From the NCBI GenBank assembly GCA_034667465.1, contig JAXDJV010000012.1, positions 1-64,000 on the forward strand: 64,000 bases of DNA, written 5' to 3'. Under the pieces are notes generated by a model, which had not been told where the DNA came from, ran no database searches, and worked only from the letters and a program-made list of their open reading frames with translations. This document shows, piece by piece, positions 34,901 to 42,613 of the stretch. This stretch comes from JAOBAU01 sp034667465 (lineage in GTDB: Bacteria; Acidobacteriota; Thermoanaerobaculia; Gp7-AA8). A program made the translations under genes and the position numbers. How positions within the stretch are numbered: position 1 is the first letter of the stretch; each line of letters begins with the position of its first letter.

Positions 34901-36953
34901 TCTCTTCAGCAAGTACGAACTGCAGGAATCGGCGACCACCGACTTCGCCAACGCCACCACCTTCACGGTGACCGGCGCGAATACGAAAGCGATCGCCGCG
35001 CACACGGAAGTGACCGGCGCCGACAAGCGCTTCTACTATCGCGTCCGTCCGTTCGCTTCATGCAACGGTCAGGCGGGCGTTTACTCGGAGATCGGCACGA
35101 CGCTCATCGTCCCGACGCCGCCACCGAACCTACCCTTCTACAACCTCGCCACACAGCCGTGCGAAGGGACGCCGTGCCCGCCGCTGACGCAGCCGCTCCT
35201 CATCGGCAACATCCCCGCGACCGGCAAGGGCGACTTCGCCAGCGATGCCGGCGATACGTTCGTCATCACGGTCGACAAGTCGTACGTCACGGTCACTCCG
35301 TCGACCGGTGTCGTCGGCGCGACCGGCAGCAACGTTACGATGAACGTCGACCTGACAAAGATTCCGATCGGCTCGAGTGAAGCGACGATCACAATCGTTA
35401 CTACGTCGCCTGCCGGCAAGGGCGCGCTCGCGTCGCGCTCGACGAGCCTCCCGGTCTCGATCAGCCTCGTCACTCCGGTGTCGCCGACGCCGAAGGACAA
35501 CAACCCGCCGCCCAACACGCTCATCATTCCGGCGATTGCGCACGCCGACGGCATCGGCAAGTTCGTTTCCGACGTCCGCATCACCAACACCTCGGCGCAG
35601 TCGATCGAATATCAGCTCGCTTACACGCCGACCGCGATCGACGGTACGACCGCCGGCAAGACGTCGCTGCTGACGATCGAGCCGGGCGAGACGAAGGCGC
35701 TCAACGACATCGTCTCCGGCTGGTACGGCGCAGGCAGCGCCGGTGAAGGCGGACTCGGCGTGCTCGAGATTCGGCCGCAGAACTACGCCGGCAAAGGCGT
35801 GCACGCCAGCGCGTCGCCAGCGTCACCGCAGCTCGCCACGATCGCCGCCAGCCGCACGTACAACATCGCCGCGAACGGCACATTCGGGCAGTTCATCCCG
35901 GCCATTCCGCTCGCCAGCTTCCTCGGCAAGAGCGACGCCGCGAAGATCAGCCTGCAACAGGTCGCGCAGAGCGCCGCGTTCCGGACGAACTTCGGCTTCG
36001 TCGAAGGTTCCGGACAAGCGGTCGACATGGTGCTGACGCTTCGCAACGCCACCGGCGGAGTCGTCGCCACGCGGCCGTACAGCCTCAAAGCGTTCGAGCA
36101 TCAGCAGATCAACATGGCCACGCTCTTCCCCGGCACGACGCTCAGCGACGGACGGCTCGAAGTCGCGGTCACGAGCGACGGCGGACGCGTCACCGCATAC
36201 GCGTCGGTGCTCGACAACACCACGCAGGATCCGCTGCTCGTCTTCCCGGTCGACACGTCGCGCGTCGCTGCACAGCGCTATGTCGTCCCCGGCGTGGCGG
36301 AGTTGAACAACGGCGCCGCGAACTTCCACACCGACATGCGCATCTTCAACAGCGGCGGCGCACCGGTCGACATCAACGTTGCCTATTCGACGTCCGATCG
36401 CACGCCGCCCGCGCCGGTCACAATGCACCTCAACGCCGGCGAAGTGAAAGCGCTCGACAACATCCTGCAGTCGGTCTGGAACATCAGCGGCAGCGGCGGC
36501 GCCGTCGTCGTCACGACCGCCGACAGCAGCTCGCTCGTCGTCACCGCACGGACATACAGCCGCCGCGATGACGGCGGAACGCTCGGCCAGTTCATCCCCG
36601 GCGTCACCACGACGGAAGCCGTCGGCGAAGGCGATCGCGCGCTGCAGGTCATCGAGCTCGAGCAGTCGCCGTCGTTCCGCTCCAACCTCGGCCTCGTGGA
36701 AGTCACCGGCCAGCCGGTGACGATCGAAGTCCTGGGCTACATCCCCGAATCAAAGGTCGCCGCAAGAACGACCGTCGGCCTTTCCGGCGGCCAGTTCCTC
36801 CAGCTCGGCAGCATCTTCGCGCAGATGGGATTCGGCAACGTGTACAACGGCCGCGTCGCGGTAAACGTGATCGGCGGAACGGGAAAGGTCGCCGCGTACG
36901 GATCGGTCATCGACAACCGGACGCAGGACCCGACATACGTTCCCGCGCAGTAA
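31983..36953 (+). CDS. Secreted matrixin-like metalloprotease with Ig-like, DUF4214, FN3 and shared C-terminal module
   Basis: A 1656-aa protein. GTG start with AAAGGAGATT at 31971-31980, then a signal peptide (MRAIRLQLAVLLFVVASVASA). The zinc motif HEFGHALGFRHSD (His328, His332, His338) marks a metzincin peptidase at about 190-375. Four Ig-like domains follow (about 380-942); the third is interrupted by a DUF4214 segment (about 612-815). Then an FN3-like domain (about 943-1040), a BACON-like domain (about 1045-1165), and a 477-residue C-terminal module matching the preceding protein and ending in the same TQDPTYVPAQ. Only 16 bases separate it from that gene. Substrate unknown; a strong terminator follows. 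Confidence 0.93.
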   Translation: MRAIRLQLAVLLFVVASVASATSLIVPSDRELAGRADVIVTGTIGATSARMHDDGYVFTDYRLDVDGVVKGSVTTGQSLVISEIGGTVPGRMTIVEGSATYAQGDRVLVFLRAREDGTWYTAAMTMGKFRFTRATRGEAVLVRDETTERPRLAQPFIDFLRDPRKTMVPTASAYGITPNATIFAVNPGAYCVTVGPPTLPVRWQGCDTGCTKQFRFNGTIAGLDVTGGMTRAAAAWTNDTISPASISIAGTSNATSPSGGDGENSIIYNYAAALPTGICDSNQACTVGTAVTPTHTFGGDTFYSLIDADIIFRPITFTQAQFETLMTHEFGHALGFRHSDQGTPSSSVAVMASLVNANIGASLRTWDREAIETVYGPGPACEAPAVVSTSGGGTISSGQSTTLSVVASGTTPLAYQWYDGQSGNTATPVGTNSPSYNTGPLTSPKNYWVKITNSCGNASSTTFTVTPAACNPPSITSQPLSQSIQLGATAALAVTHTGTQPFFYQWYIGASGNTASPIDGETNRTYTTPALSQTTSYWVKVVNSCGNVDSATAIVTVIGGNCTKPLFTAQPANITIQNGGRATLFASAQDATSSDWFKGAVGDTSTPVAGQASSNARYVRQLYIDLLGRPADAAAIASFGGALDASSLTRTQVATAVLVSTEYRTLLLNNFYSSLLHRPASSAEVAFWMPAFVSGLSDQQIESQILGSLEYFTLAGGTNSTWLARLYNDILGRSIDPAAEAVWTGVLAGASRSTVALQILNSPEARNRRVQQYFLAYLRRPAGTSELSTFSALLGTATDETVQAQIVAASEYIAAGTIFITDPLTETTPFWVRATNACGTTNSNAATVTIAGCAPPSIQTQPKSGTANAGDQPALTVVVSSVDPISYQWYEGATGDTSKPVSGATGAVFITPVQFTVGSVSYWVRVSTRCGAVNSSAAVLNIVCGPARKLKLTLPPTSPAQSGYRVSWDGDSRLFSKYELQESATTDFANATTFTVTGANTKAIAAHTEVTGADKRFYYRVRPFASCNGQAGVYSEIGTTLIVPTPPPNLPFYNLATQPCEGTPCPPLTQPLLIGNIPATGKGDFASDAGDTFVITVDKSYVTVTPSTGVVGATGSNVTMNVDLTKIPIGSSEATITIVTTSPAGKGALASRSTSLPVSISLVTPVSPTPKDNNPPPNTLIIPAIAHADGIGKFVSDVRITNTSAQSIEYQLAYTPTAIDGTTAGKTSLLTIEPGETKALNDIVSGWYGAGSAGEGGLGVLEIRPQNYAGKGVHASASPASPQLATIAASRTYNIAANGTFGQFIPAIPLASFLGKSDAAKISLQQVAQSAAFRTNFGFVEGSGQAVDMVLTLRNATGGVVATRPYSLKAFEHQQINMATLFPGTTLSDGRLEVAVTSDGGRVTAYASVLDNTTQDPLLVFPVDTSRVAAQRYVVPGVAELNNGAANFHTDMRIFNSGGAPVDINVAYSTSDRTPPAPVTMHLNAGEVKALDNILQSVWNISGSGGAVVVTTADSSSLVVTARTYSRRDDGGTLGQFIPGVTTTEAVGEGDRALQVIELEQSPSFRSNLGLVEVTGQPVTIEVLGYIPESKVAARTTVGLSGGQFLQLGSIFAQMGFGNVYNGRVAVNVIGGTGKVAAYGSVIDNRTQDPTYVPAQ

Positions 36954-36969
36954 GCGAACACTCCGGAAT

Positions 36970-37006
36970 GAAAAACGGCCAGCCTTACGGCTGGCCGTTT
37001 TTGTTA
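36970..37006 (+). terminator. Strong Rho-independent terminator
   Basis: A near-perfect hairpin (AAACGGCCAGCC, loop TTAC, GGCTGGCCGTTT) followed by TTTGTTAA lies 17 bases past the stop of the metalloprotease gene. It should end the transcript of the two giant genes. The A-run on its other side makes it potentially bidirectional. Confidence 0.92.
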
Positions 37007-37028
37007 ATATTCATTTCTGAGGTATCGC

Positions 37029-37115
37029 ATGAAAGTAACATTTGTGACGCTGCTGCTGTTTACGCGTGTCAGTACCGTTGAGATCATTCGCCCGGAGACG
37101 GCCACGCGACGATGA
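37029..37115 (+). CDS. Possible 28-aa leader peptide coupled to the next gene
   Basis: An ATG at 37029 with GAGG 6-8 bases upstream opens a 28-codon frame (MKVTFVTLLLFTRVSTVEII and on to ETATRR). Its TGA overlaps the ATG of the next gene (ATGA). The N-terminus looks like the start of a signal peptide. Either it is a translated leader that couples translation, or the downstream protein once began here and a frameshift separates the two. No homolog is known to me. Confidence 0.35.
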   Translation: MKVTFVTLLLFTRVSTVEIIRPETATRR

Positions 37116-39139
37116 GCTTCCTCGGCGCTCTGCTGCTCGCGGCCTTCGCCACTCCTCCACTCGCGACCTTGTGTGTTGCCGAAGCGCCGTGCGTCGAAGT
37201 TGCGACTTCTACTCCGCTGCCAGCTGCGGGCGGACCGTTTTTGCGGCGCAGTGCGGACGGGCAAACTGCTCGCATCGGCGTGCTGCCGCTGACCGGCGAG
37301 ACGCGGCAGATCGAGTTCGTTGTGCCGGTGACGCGAGACCTTCCGCCACGTCTCCATGTCGAAGTGAAGAGCACGAAGAGTTGGTCGTGGACTGCGCAGG
37401 TTGAAGCGCCGGAGTCAAAGTTCCGCATCGAACTTCCGAAGAGCGAGAAGCCGGAGATCATGATCACCGCGGATGGGTTTGATCCGTTTACCGTCACCGA
37501 AGAAACAAAGACAGTCCGTCTGAAACCGCAGCCGCTCCTCAGCGGCCGCGTGCTCGATGGCGCGACCAACAAACCATTACCGGGTGCGACGATCGCGCTG
37601 CCGGATGGAAAGTCGCTCACCACCACGTCGGGCGACGGAGCGTTTCGCGCGCGCGTTCCGGGCGAGTGGCCGGAGCACGTCACGTTCTCGTTGCGCGGTC
37701 GCGGTACGCGCGTGGTCGTGCTTCCGCGACAGCGTGAAGACACGGCTCTGCCGGAAGTCACGCTTCGCGCCGCCTCTTCCATCGACCTCATCGTCGACAA
37801 CCGCGACGCGCTTCCTTCGAAACTTTCATGGCAGGCGGTGTTGCGACACAACGGACCGAACACCGAGGTTCTACAACGGGGAGAGCTTGCGGCAATTTCG
37901 AAACGCATTCATATCGAGGATCTCGCCGAAGGAAGCGTCATCATCAGCCTGAGTGGACCGAAACCGATGCAGCGCTTCGGGGTCCTTTTCGAATTGCGCG
38001 ACGGCGATACCGCGGAACAACACGTCACGATCACACCGTCGCTGCTGATCGCGCGCGTGCTGCTCGGCGAAAAGCCGGTCCCGAATGCGAAACTGAGTTT
38101 GTTTAGCTGGAACGCGCGCTGGGAAGCGATCGTGAACACCGAAGACGACGGAACGTATCGCGATGAGTTGTGGGAGACCGGTTCCTTCGCCATCGCCGCC
38201 AGCTCGAAGGAGTTCCCGAACGTCTACGTCGAGAATCGCGAGCTCGCACCCGCCGCGGAGATCAAACTCGACTTCATCATTCCCGATCACCGCGTGATCG
38301 CGGAAGTCGTCGACGGCAGCGGCAAACCGGTGCCGCACGCGCGGGTCACCTGCGAGCAGTTTATCAACGGACGCAAACAACCCGTCGGCGGCGGCTACAC
38401 CGATAACGACGGCAGGATCACCTTCGGTCCTGCGCGTGTCGGTCGCTCCATCATCCGCGTGCTCAAGGAAGGAATCGCCGAACCGACTCCGCTCACGTTC
38501 GAGATCATCGAGAGCGAGCGCGAAAAAACGGTCCGCATCGTTCTCAACGATGGCGAGGCGCGCACGCTCACCGTCGTCGACACGCGAAACAGTCCGGTCG
38601 CCGGCGCATCCGTCATCGTTGCGGCGATCAACGGCGTGCTGCCGCTCGGCGTCACCGGTGTCGACGGTACGCTGCGCATCGGACTCGCCGATCCGCGTCG
38701 CGGCACGCTCTTCGTCGTTCCGCGCGGCGGCGGATTCGGATTCCTCCGACTCGCGACCGTCGACGGCGAAGAGCCGAAAATCGTCATCCCCGATACCGGC
38801 GCGACGCTCAAAGTCACGACGCTCGACAACGAAGGGGCGCCGATCCCGAACGTCACGTTTCTCTTTCAATGGAACGGAATGCTGCTGCCGCTCGAGGTGC
38901 AGCAGGAGATCGAGCGCGTGCAGGGAGTCGCGTTCCGCACGAATGCGGACGGCATCGCATGGCTGCCGAATCTGCCGCCCGGCTACGTCGAATTGTGGCC
39001 GCTTACATCGCGTGCGGAGCTCGATCGCATTCTCTCGCTCGCGCCGCCCGACGCGGCCGCGCGTATTCAGGTCAATCGCGGCCAGCAGAGCGTCGTGATG
39101 AAGTTCCGGCCGGTCGCCGTTTCCCGCGCAACGCCGTGA
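37112..39139 (+). CDS. Secreted protein with carboxypeptidase-regulatory-like (CnaB/Cpn-type) domains
   Basis: A 675-aa exported protein. The N-terminus is hydrophobic (LGALLLAAFATPPLATL). Several repeats of the carboxypeptidase-regulatory-like fold are visible: LLSGRVLDGATNKPLPGATIALPDG, HRVIAEVVDGSGKPVPHARVTCE, TLTVVDTRNSPVAGASVIVAA and LKVTTLDNEGAPIPNVTFLF, each followed by a DG(T/R) turn. Such domains are structural, often in TonB-linked or surface proteins. No catalytic motif is seen. The start overlaps the end of a 28-codon frame. It is preceded by a terminator, so it should have its own promoter. Confidence 0.8.
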   Translation: MSFLGALLLAAFATPPLATLCVAEAPCVEVATSTPLPAAGGPFLRRSADGQTARIGVLPLTGETRQIEFVVPVTRDLPPRLHVEVKSTKSWSWTAQVEAPESKFRIELPKSEKPEIMITADGFDPFTVTEETKTVRLKPQPLLSGRVLDGATNKPLPGATIALPDGKSLTTTSGDGAFRARVPGEWPEHVTFSLRGRGTRVVVLPRQREDTALPEVTLRAASSIDLIVDNRDALPSKLSWQAVLRHNGPNTEVLQRGELAAISKRIHIEDLAEGSVIISLSGPKPMQRFGVLFELRDGDTAEQHVTITPSLLIARVLLGEKPVPNAKLSLFSWNARWEAIVNTEDDGTYRDELWETGSFAIAASSKEFPNVYVENRELAPAAEIKLDFIIPDHRVIAEVVDGSGKPVPHARVTCEQFINGRKQPVGGGYTDNDGRITFGPARVGRSIIRVLKEGIAEPTPLTFEIIESEREKTVRIVLNDGEARTLTVVDTRNSPVAGASVIVAAINGVLPLGVTGVDGTLRIGLADPRRGTLFVVPRGGGFGFLRLATVDGEEPKIVIPDTGATLKVTTLDNEGAPIPNVTFLFQWNGMLLPLEVQQEIERVQGVAFRTNADGIAWLPNLPPGYVELWPLTSRAELDRILSLAPPDAAARIQVNRGQQSVVMKFRPVAVSRATP

Positions 39140-39174
39140 GGCGAACGTTTCCCGCCGCGCCGCGTCTAACGTGC

Positions 39175-39870
39175 ATGACCCCGCGCCTTCTCCCCCACAT
39201 CGCGTGCGCGATGCTGCTCCTGTTTCCTCTCGCAACGACGACATACGCGCAATCGCGCGGTCGCGACGATCAGCCGCGGCGATCGGGGCCGGGCACCGGC
39301 AATCCGGACGAAGGGCACGTTCCCTGGAAGTTCGTCGGCGGCGACGTGCTGCAGCAACAGCAGCCGATCACGCTTTACTGGCTCCCCGCTTCGCTGAAAG
39401 AGGCTGAGCAGTCTCGATTGATGCTTTCGCGACCGCTCCTCATGGCGGCCGGGCGTTGCGTCGATCTCGAGATCGTGCTGCCGGAACGCGTCGCGGTGAT
39501 TGAGAAGCTCGGCGCTGCAGGGAAATTGCCGGCGGCGCTGATCGTCGATCGTCGTGGCAACGTCACGCGCAGAGCGGCGAACGTCGGCGTCGACGCGGTT
39601 GAACGAATGCTGGAACAGGAGCTCTCCGACAGAGACGACGAGATGTACTCGCACTTGTCAGAGGCGAACCACGCCGTCGCGGCCGGCAACAACGCCTCGG
39701 CAATCAGCCTTTACAAATCGATTTGGGACGATCGCTGTCTCTTTCCGCTCGCCGGCAACGACGCGCAGCGCGCGCTCAAAACTCTCGGCGTCACCGTCGA
39801 CGACACGCCACCGCCTGCGCCGGCCGATCCGAACCTCAAGCCGCCTGCTACTTCCCCCGCGTCGCCTTAA
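39175..39870 (+). CDS. Secreted protein of unknown function with a thioredoxin-like look (231 aa)
   Basis: Signal peptide (MLLLFPLATTTYAQ) after the ATG at 39175. The middle section (PITLYWLPASLKEAEQSRLM ... CVDLEIVLPERVAVIEKLGAAG ... ALIVDRRGNVTRRAANVG) is arranged like a thioredoxin fold but lacks a CxxC pair, so redox activity is unlikely. A helical pair at 150-200 (HLSEANHAVAAGNNASAISLYKSIWDD) resembles a TPR. It ends in a Pro-rich tail that overlaps the convergent regulator gene by 23 bases. Function unknown. Confidence 0.65.
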   Translation: MTPRLLPHIACAMLLLFPLATTTYAQSRGRDDQPRRSGPGTGNPDEGHVPWKFVGGDVLQQQQPITLYWLPASLKEAEQSRLMLSRPLLMAAGRCVDLEIVLPERVAVIEKLGAAGKLPAALIVDRRGNVTRRAANVGVDAVERMLEQELSDRDDEMYSHLSEANHAVAAGNNASAISLYKSIWDDRCLFPLAGNDAQRALKTLGVTVDDTPPPAPADPNLKPPATSPASP

Positions 39871-40207
39871 TCAGCGCTTCCATGTGACTGAGGTAGCGCT
39901 CGAGCGCGCGGCGGCCGCCAGCGGTCAGCGAGTATTCGGTTCGAGGAATGCGGCCTTCGAACGACTTGCGGCAGACGAGGTAGTTCGCTTCCTCGAGCTT
40001 GCGCGTGTGGACGCTGACGTTGCCGTCGGTCGTCTCGAGGATCGCCTTCAACTCGTTGAACGACAGCGTCGGATTCACGGCCAGCGCGCTGACGATTGCG
40101 AGGCGCGTCTTCTCGTGAATGAGGCGGTCGAAGTCGGGGATCTTCGTCTCGACCGGCTGCCGGCGCGGGACGACTGCGTCAACTTGTTTACGAACTGCTT
40201 TAGCCAC
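39848..40207 (-). CDS. Winged-helix transcriptional regulator
   Basis: A 119-aa regulator of the small winged-helix type (HTH_27, MarR/ArsR-like). The helix-turn-helix reads RLAIVSALAVNPTLSFNELKAILETTDGNVSVHTRKLEEANYL and the wing KSFEGRIPRTEYSLTAGG. A basic N-terminal arm may contact DNA. It overlaps the upstream membrane protein gene by 8 bases, so the two are co-expressed; such membrane protein/regulator pairs are common in this group of bacteria. The signal and target are unknown. Confidence 0.85.
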   Translation of the reverse strand: MAKAVRKQVDAVVPRRQPVETKIPDFDRLIHEKTRLAIVSALAVNPTLSFNELKAILETTDGNVSVHTRKLEEANYLVCRKSFEGRIPRTEYSLTAGGRRALERYLSHMEALIKATRGK

Positions 40208-40799
40208 CGTAGCTCCTTGCGATGATCAGTCCGAAGATGATGTGCAGTCCGCCGAAACCGACGCCGAGCAATGCGTTGCCGAACGGCAGCGGCGTGAACG
40301 CTGCGAGTATGCCGAGGAGCATGAAACAGACGCCCATGACGGGGATGACGCGGATGGAAAATGCGCCGCTGCTGATGAACGACGCGCCGTAGAGCAGCAG
40401 CCACGTCGCCGGCAGCGCGGCGATGAAACCGGCGCGCACCAGGACGAGCGTCAGCACGGCACCGGCGACGAGCGGCGCGAAGTAACTGATGAAGAACTTG
40501 CGCGCGGGACCGGATGTCAGCGACGGATTCCCGCCGCGGCGCATCTTCCGCGCCATGGCCGTGCCGGCGATGATCGCGGCGACGAGCGCTTCGGTCAGCC
40601 AGACGATCAGCCACGAACGCCAGTCGCCGGTGAAGCGCTGCGCGACGACGGCGGAGCCGGCCGCGCTGACGCCGACGTAAAAGCCGCCCCACCCCGGAAT
40701 CGACGTGAACGAGCCCGCCCGCTCCATCGTCTCGCGGATGTAGCGGAGGTTGTCGAGCGCATGCTCGTGCAGCGCGGCCGGTTCGTTCACGTCAGACAT
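40200..40799 (-). CDS. Multi-pass membrane protein of unknown function (199 aa)
   Basis: A cytosolic N-terminus with ALDNLRYIRETMERAGSFTSIPGWGG is followed by about five membrane segments. This N-terminal motif (LxxIRxxMExAxxFTAVPGxGG) recurs in proteins encoded next to winged-helix regulators, and that arrangement is present here. No enzyme motif is visible. It lies 18 bases after pgl in the same direction and overlaps the regulator gene by 8 bases. Confidence 0.75.
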   Translation of the reverse strand: MSDVNEPAALHEHALDNLRYIRETMERAGSFTSIPGWGGFYVGVSAAGSAVVAQRFTGDWRSWLIVWLTEALVAAIIAGTAMARKMRRGGNPSLTSGPARKFFISYFAPLVAGAVLTLVLVRAGFIAALPATWLLLYGASFISSGAFSIRVIPVMGVCFMLLGILAAFTPLPFGNALLGVGFGGLHIIFGLIIARSYGG

Positions 40800-40817
40800 T
40801 GTACGGCAAAGTGCTTT

Positions 40818-41507
40818 TCATGGGGCTGGCGCGGCGGCGCGATCGACCAGGAACCAGGTCGCGTCGAGACCTCGTGTCACCTCGGCGATCGGATAGTCGG
40901 CGCCGTCGCGCACCGCTTCGAGGATCGGCCGCTTCGAAGCTCCGGCTGCGAGCACCATCCGCTGCTTCGCGGCGCGAATGACCGGCTTCGTGATCGTCAC
41001 GCGCCACATATCGACCTTCGGCACGAACACCGCGGCGGCGATCCGATCCTCGACAGACAACACGTCCGTACCGGGAAAAAGCGACGCCGTGTGGCCGTCG
41101 TCGCCGATGCCGAGCAGCACCAGATCGAGCTCGCGCAAACCGAGCGACTCCCACTCGCGTGCGAACTCATCGGCGGTCTCCCGCGGATCGAGGAGCTCCG
41201 TGCGAAAACGGAGGAAGCGATGTCCCTCGCTCATCCCGTTCGCGAAGAGCGTCTGCCGGATCATCGCGGAATTCGACTGCGGATCGGACTCGGGAACGTA
41301 ACGCTCATCGACGACGACCCACGTGATCGGCGCGCGCGCCAGCTCTTCTCGCCACGGCGAACTGCCGAGCATTTCGTACAGCGGCTTCGGCGTCGAACCG
41401 CCCGAGAGCGCGATCGAAATCGGCGTTCCCGGCTCGACACTCTGCATGATCGTCCGCGCCGCGGCGCGCAGGAGATCGTCCGTCGAGTCGAAGATTCGGA
41501 GGTTCAT
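40818..41507 (-). CDS. pgl: 6-phosphogluconolactonase
   Basis: A 229-aa enzyme of the DevB/SOL type that hydrolyses 6-phosphogluconolactone, the second step of the oxidative pentose phosphate pathway. Motifs: ISIALSGGSTPKPLYEML at the N-terminus, VVDERYVP, SNSAMIRQTL and LLGIGDDGHTASLFPG. Length is typical. The ATG overlaps the opcA stop (ATGA), and zwf lies upstream of opcA, so the first two pathway steps and their assembly factor are in one operon. Confidence 0.95.
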   Translation of the reverse strand: MNLRIFDSTDDLLRAAARTIMQSVEPGTPISIALSGGSTPKPLYEMLGSSPWREELARAPITWVVVDERYVPESDPQSNSAMIRQTLFANGMSEGHRFLRFRTELLDPRETADEFAREWESLGLRELDLVLLGIGDDGHTASLFPGTDVLSVEDRIAAAVFVPKVDMWRVTITKPVIRAAKQRMVLAAGASKRPILEAVRDGADYPIAEVTRGLDATWFLVDRAAAPAP

Positions 41508-42613
41508 GCCACGAGACGTTTCGCCATTCGCGCGGCGACGGAGATGACCTTCACGAACACGCGATCGGCTTCCGGCCGCTTCAGCATCCGGACGATCAGA
41601 TCATCGGTGCCGCGTCCCATCGCGCGCGTGACCGACTCCGGCGTCGACACGGTCCCGTCGACGTTCGCCGTGAGAATGCCGCGATCGCGGTCGCGCGAAA
41701 TGCTCGCCGACGTTCCGTCGTCGAACAGAATCTCGGCGAAAGCGATGCCGCCGACGTCGGTCGTCTGCTTACGGCGCTCGAATTGATATTCGATCTGACC
41801 CGACGGTCCTTCGACGTGGCCGTCGCGATCGACGTGATGTCCGGCCTGCGTGCTGAGCCACGACGCATAGAAGAGCGACTCGACCGACTCGCCGAAGAAC
41901 GCGTCATCGCCGTCCGTTGACGTTCCGGCGATGAGCCGCACGCGGCGAATCGAGCGCAGTCTGCTGCGGAGCGCCGGCGCATCGAATACCGACGCGGTCG
42001 CCGTCCGCCATTCTTCGAGCCGCACCCAGTTCAGATCGGCCGGCGCGGTCGTCGTTCGTTCCGCGATCCTGCTGATCAATGCGAGATCGGCCGGTGCATC
42101 GAAGTGGACCGAATCGACGATCAGCCGATCGGCCGGTTCCAGCAGCGACTCGACGTAATTCTCATGCTCGCCCGGGAGATCGCCGATCCACCAGACGGCG
42201 ACCGGCATGTCGGGAATCAGCAGCGCATTCACGAGCGGCGGCACGCGATGAATGCGATCGCCGCCCGCCACGATCGAGATCTCTTCCGAACAGACCTGTT
42301 TCCCGCCGCCGATCATGTGACAGTTCGCGCTGATCCACGAAGCCATGTGCGGATCTGCGGCCGGATTTGCGCGGACGACGATCGTTCGCTGCGGCACGGC
42401 GACGCTGGCGCGGCCGAGCACCTCGCTGGCGTTGGCGTGTTCCTGCGTCGACGACGTATGCGCGACGACGTTCCAGAGCGCGGCGCGCGTGACGGCGTGC
42501 TCGTCGTCGGCTTTCTGTCCGCGCCACAACTCCGCGAGCGACTTTTCGATCGATGTGTAATCGACCGGAAGCTCTTCGCCGGCCGCGGCGCGATCGAGAT
42601 CGCTCTCGCTCAC
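41504..42613 (-). CDS. opcA: Glucose-6-phosphate dehydrogenase assembly protein OpcA
   Basis: A 369-aa protein of the OpcA family, which activates or assembles Zwf, best known from cyanobacteria and actinobacteria. Recognisable parts: RASVAVPQRTIVVRANP, the GGGKQVCSEEISIVAGG segment and the LLIPDMPVAVWWIGDLP block, followed by DRLIVDS and a C-terminal region with GQIEYQFERR. The GTG start at 42613 overlaps the zwf stop (GTGA) and was chosen over longer in-frame starts for that reason. It is coupled to pgl downstream. Confidence 0.9.
   Translation of the reverse strand: MSESDLDRAAAGEELPVDYTSIEKSLAELWRGQKADDEHAVTRAALWNVVAHTSSTQEHANASEVLGRASVAVPQRTIVVRANPAADPHMASWISANCHMIGGGKQVCSEEISIVAGGDRIHRVPPLVNALLIPDMPVAVWWIGDLPGEHENYVESLLEPADRLIVDSVHFDAPADLALISRIAERTTTAPADLNWVRLEEWRTATASVFDAPALRSRLRSIRRVRLIAGTSTDGDDAFFGESVESLFYASWLSTQAGHHVDRDGHVEGPSGQIEYQFERRKQTTDVGGIAFAEILFDDGTSASISRDRDRGILTANVDGTVSTPESVTRAMGRGTDDLIVRMLKRPEADRVFVKVISVAARMAKRLVA

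Noticed and set aside
23642..36953. Prophage tail or RTX-type toxin region
   Set aside because: Large repeat proteins alone; no RTX nonapeptides, no type I secretion genes, no phage structural genes.
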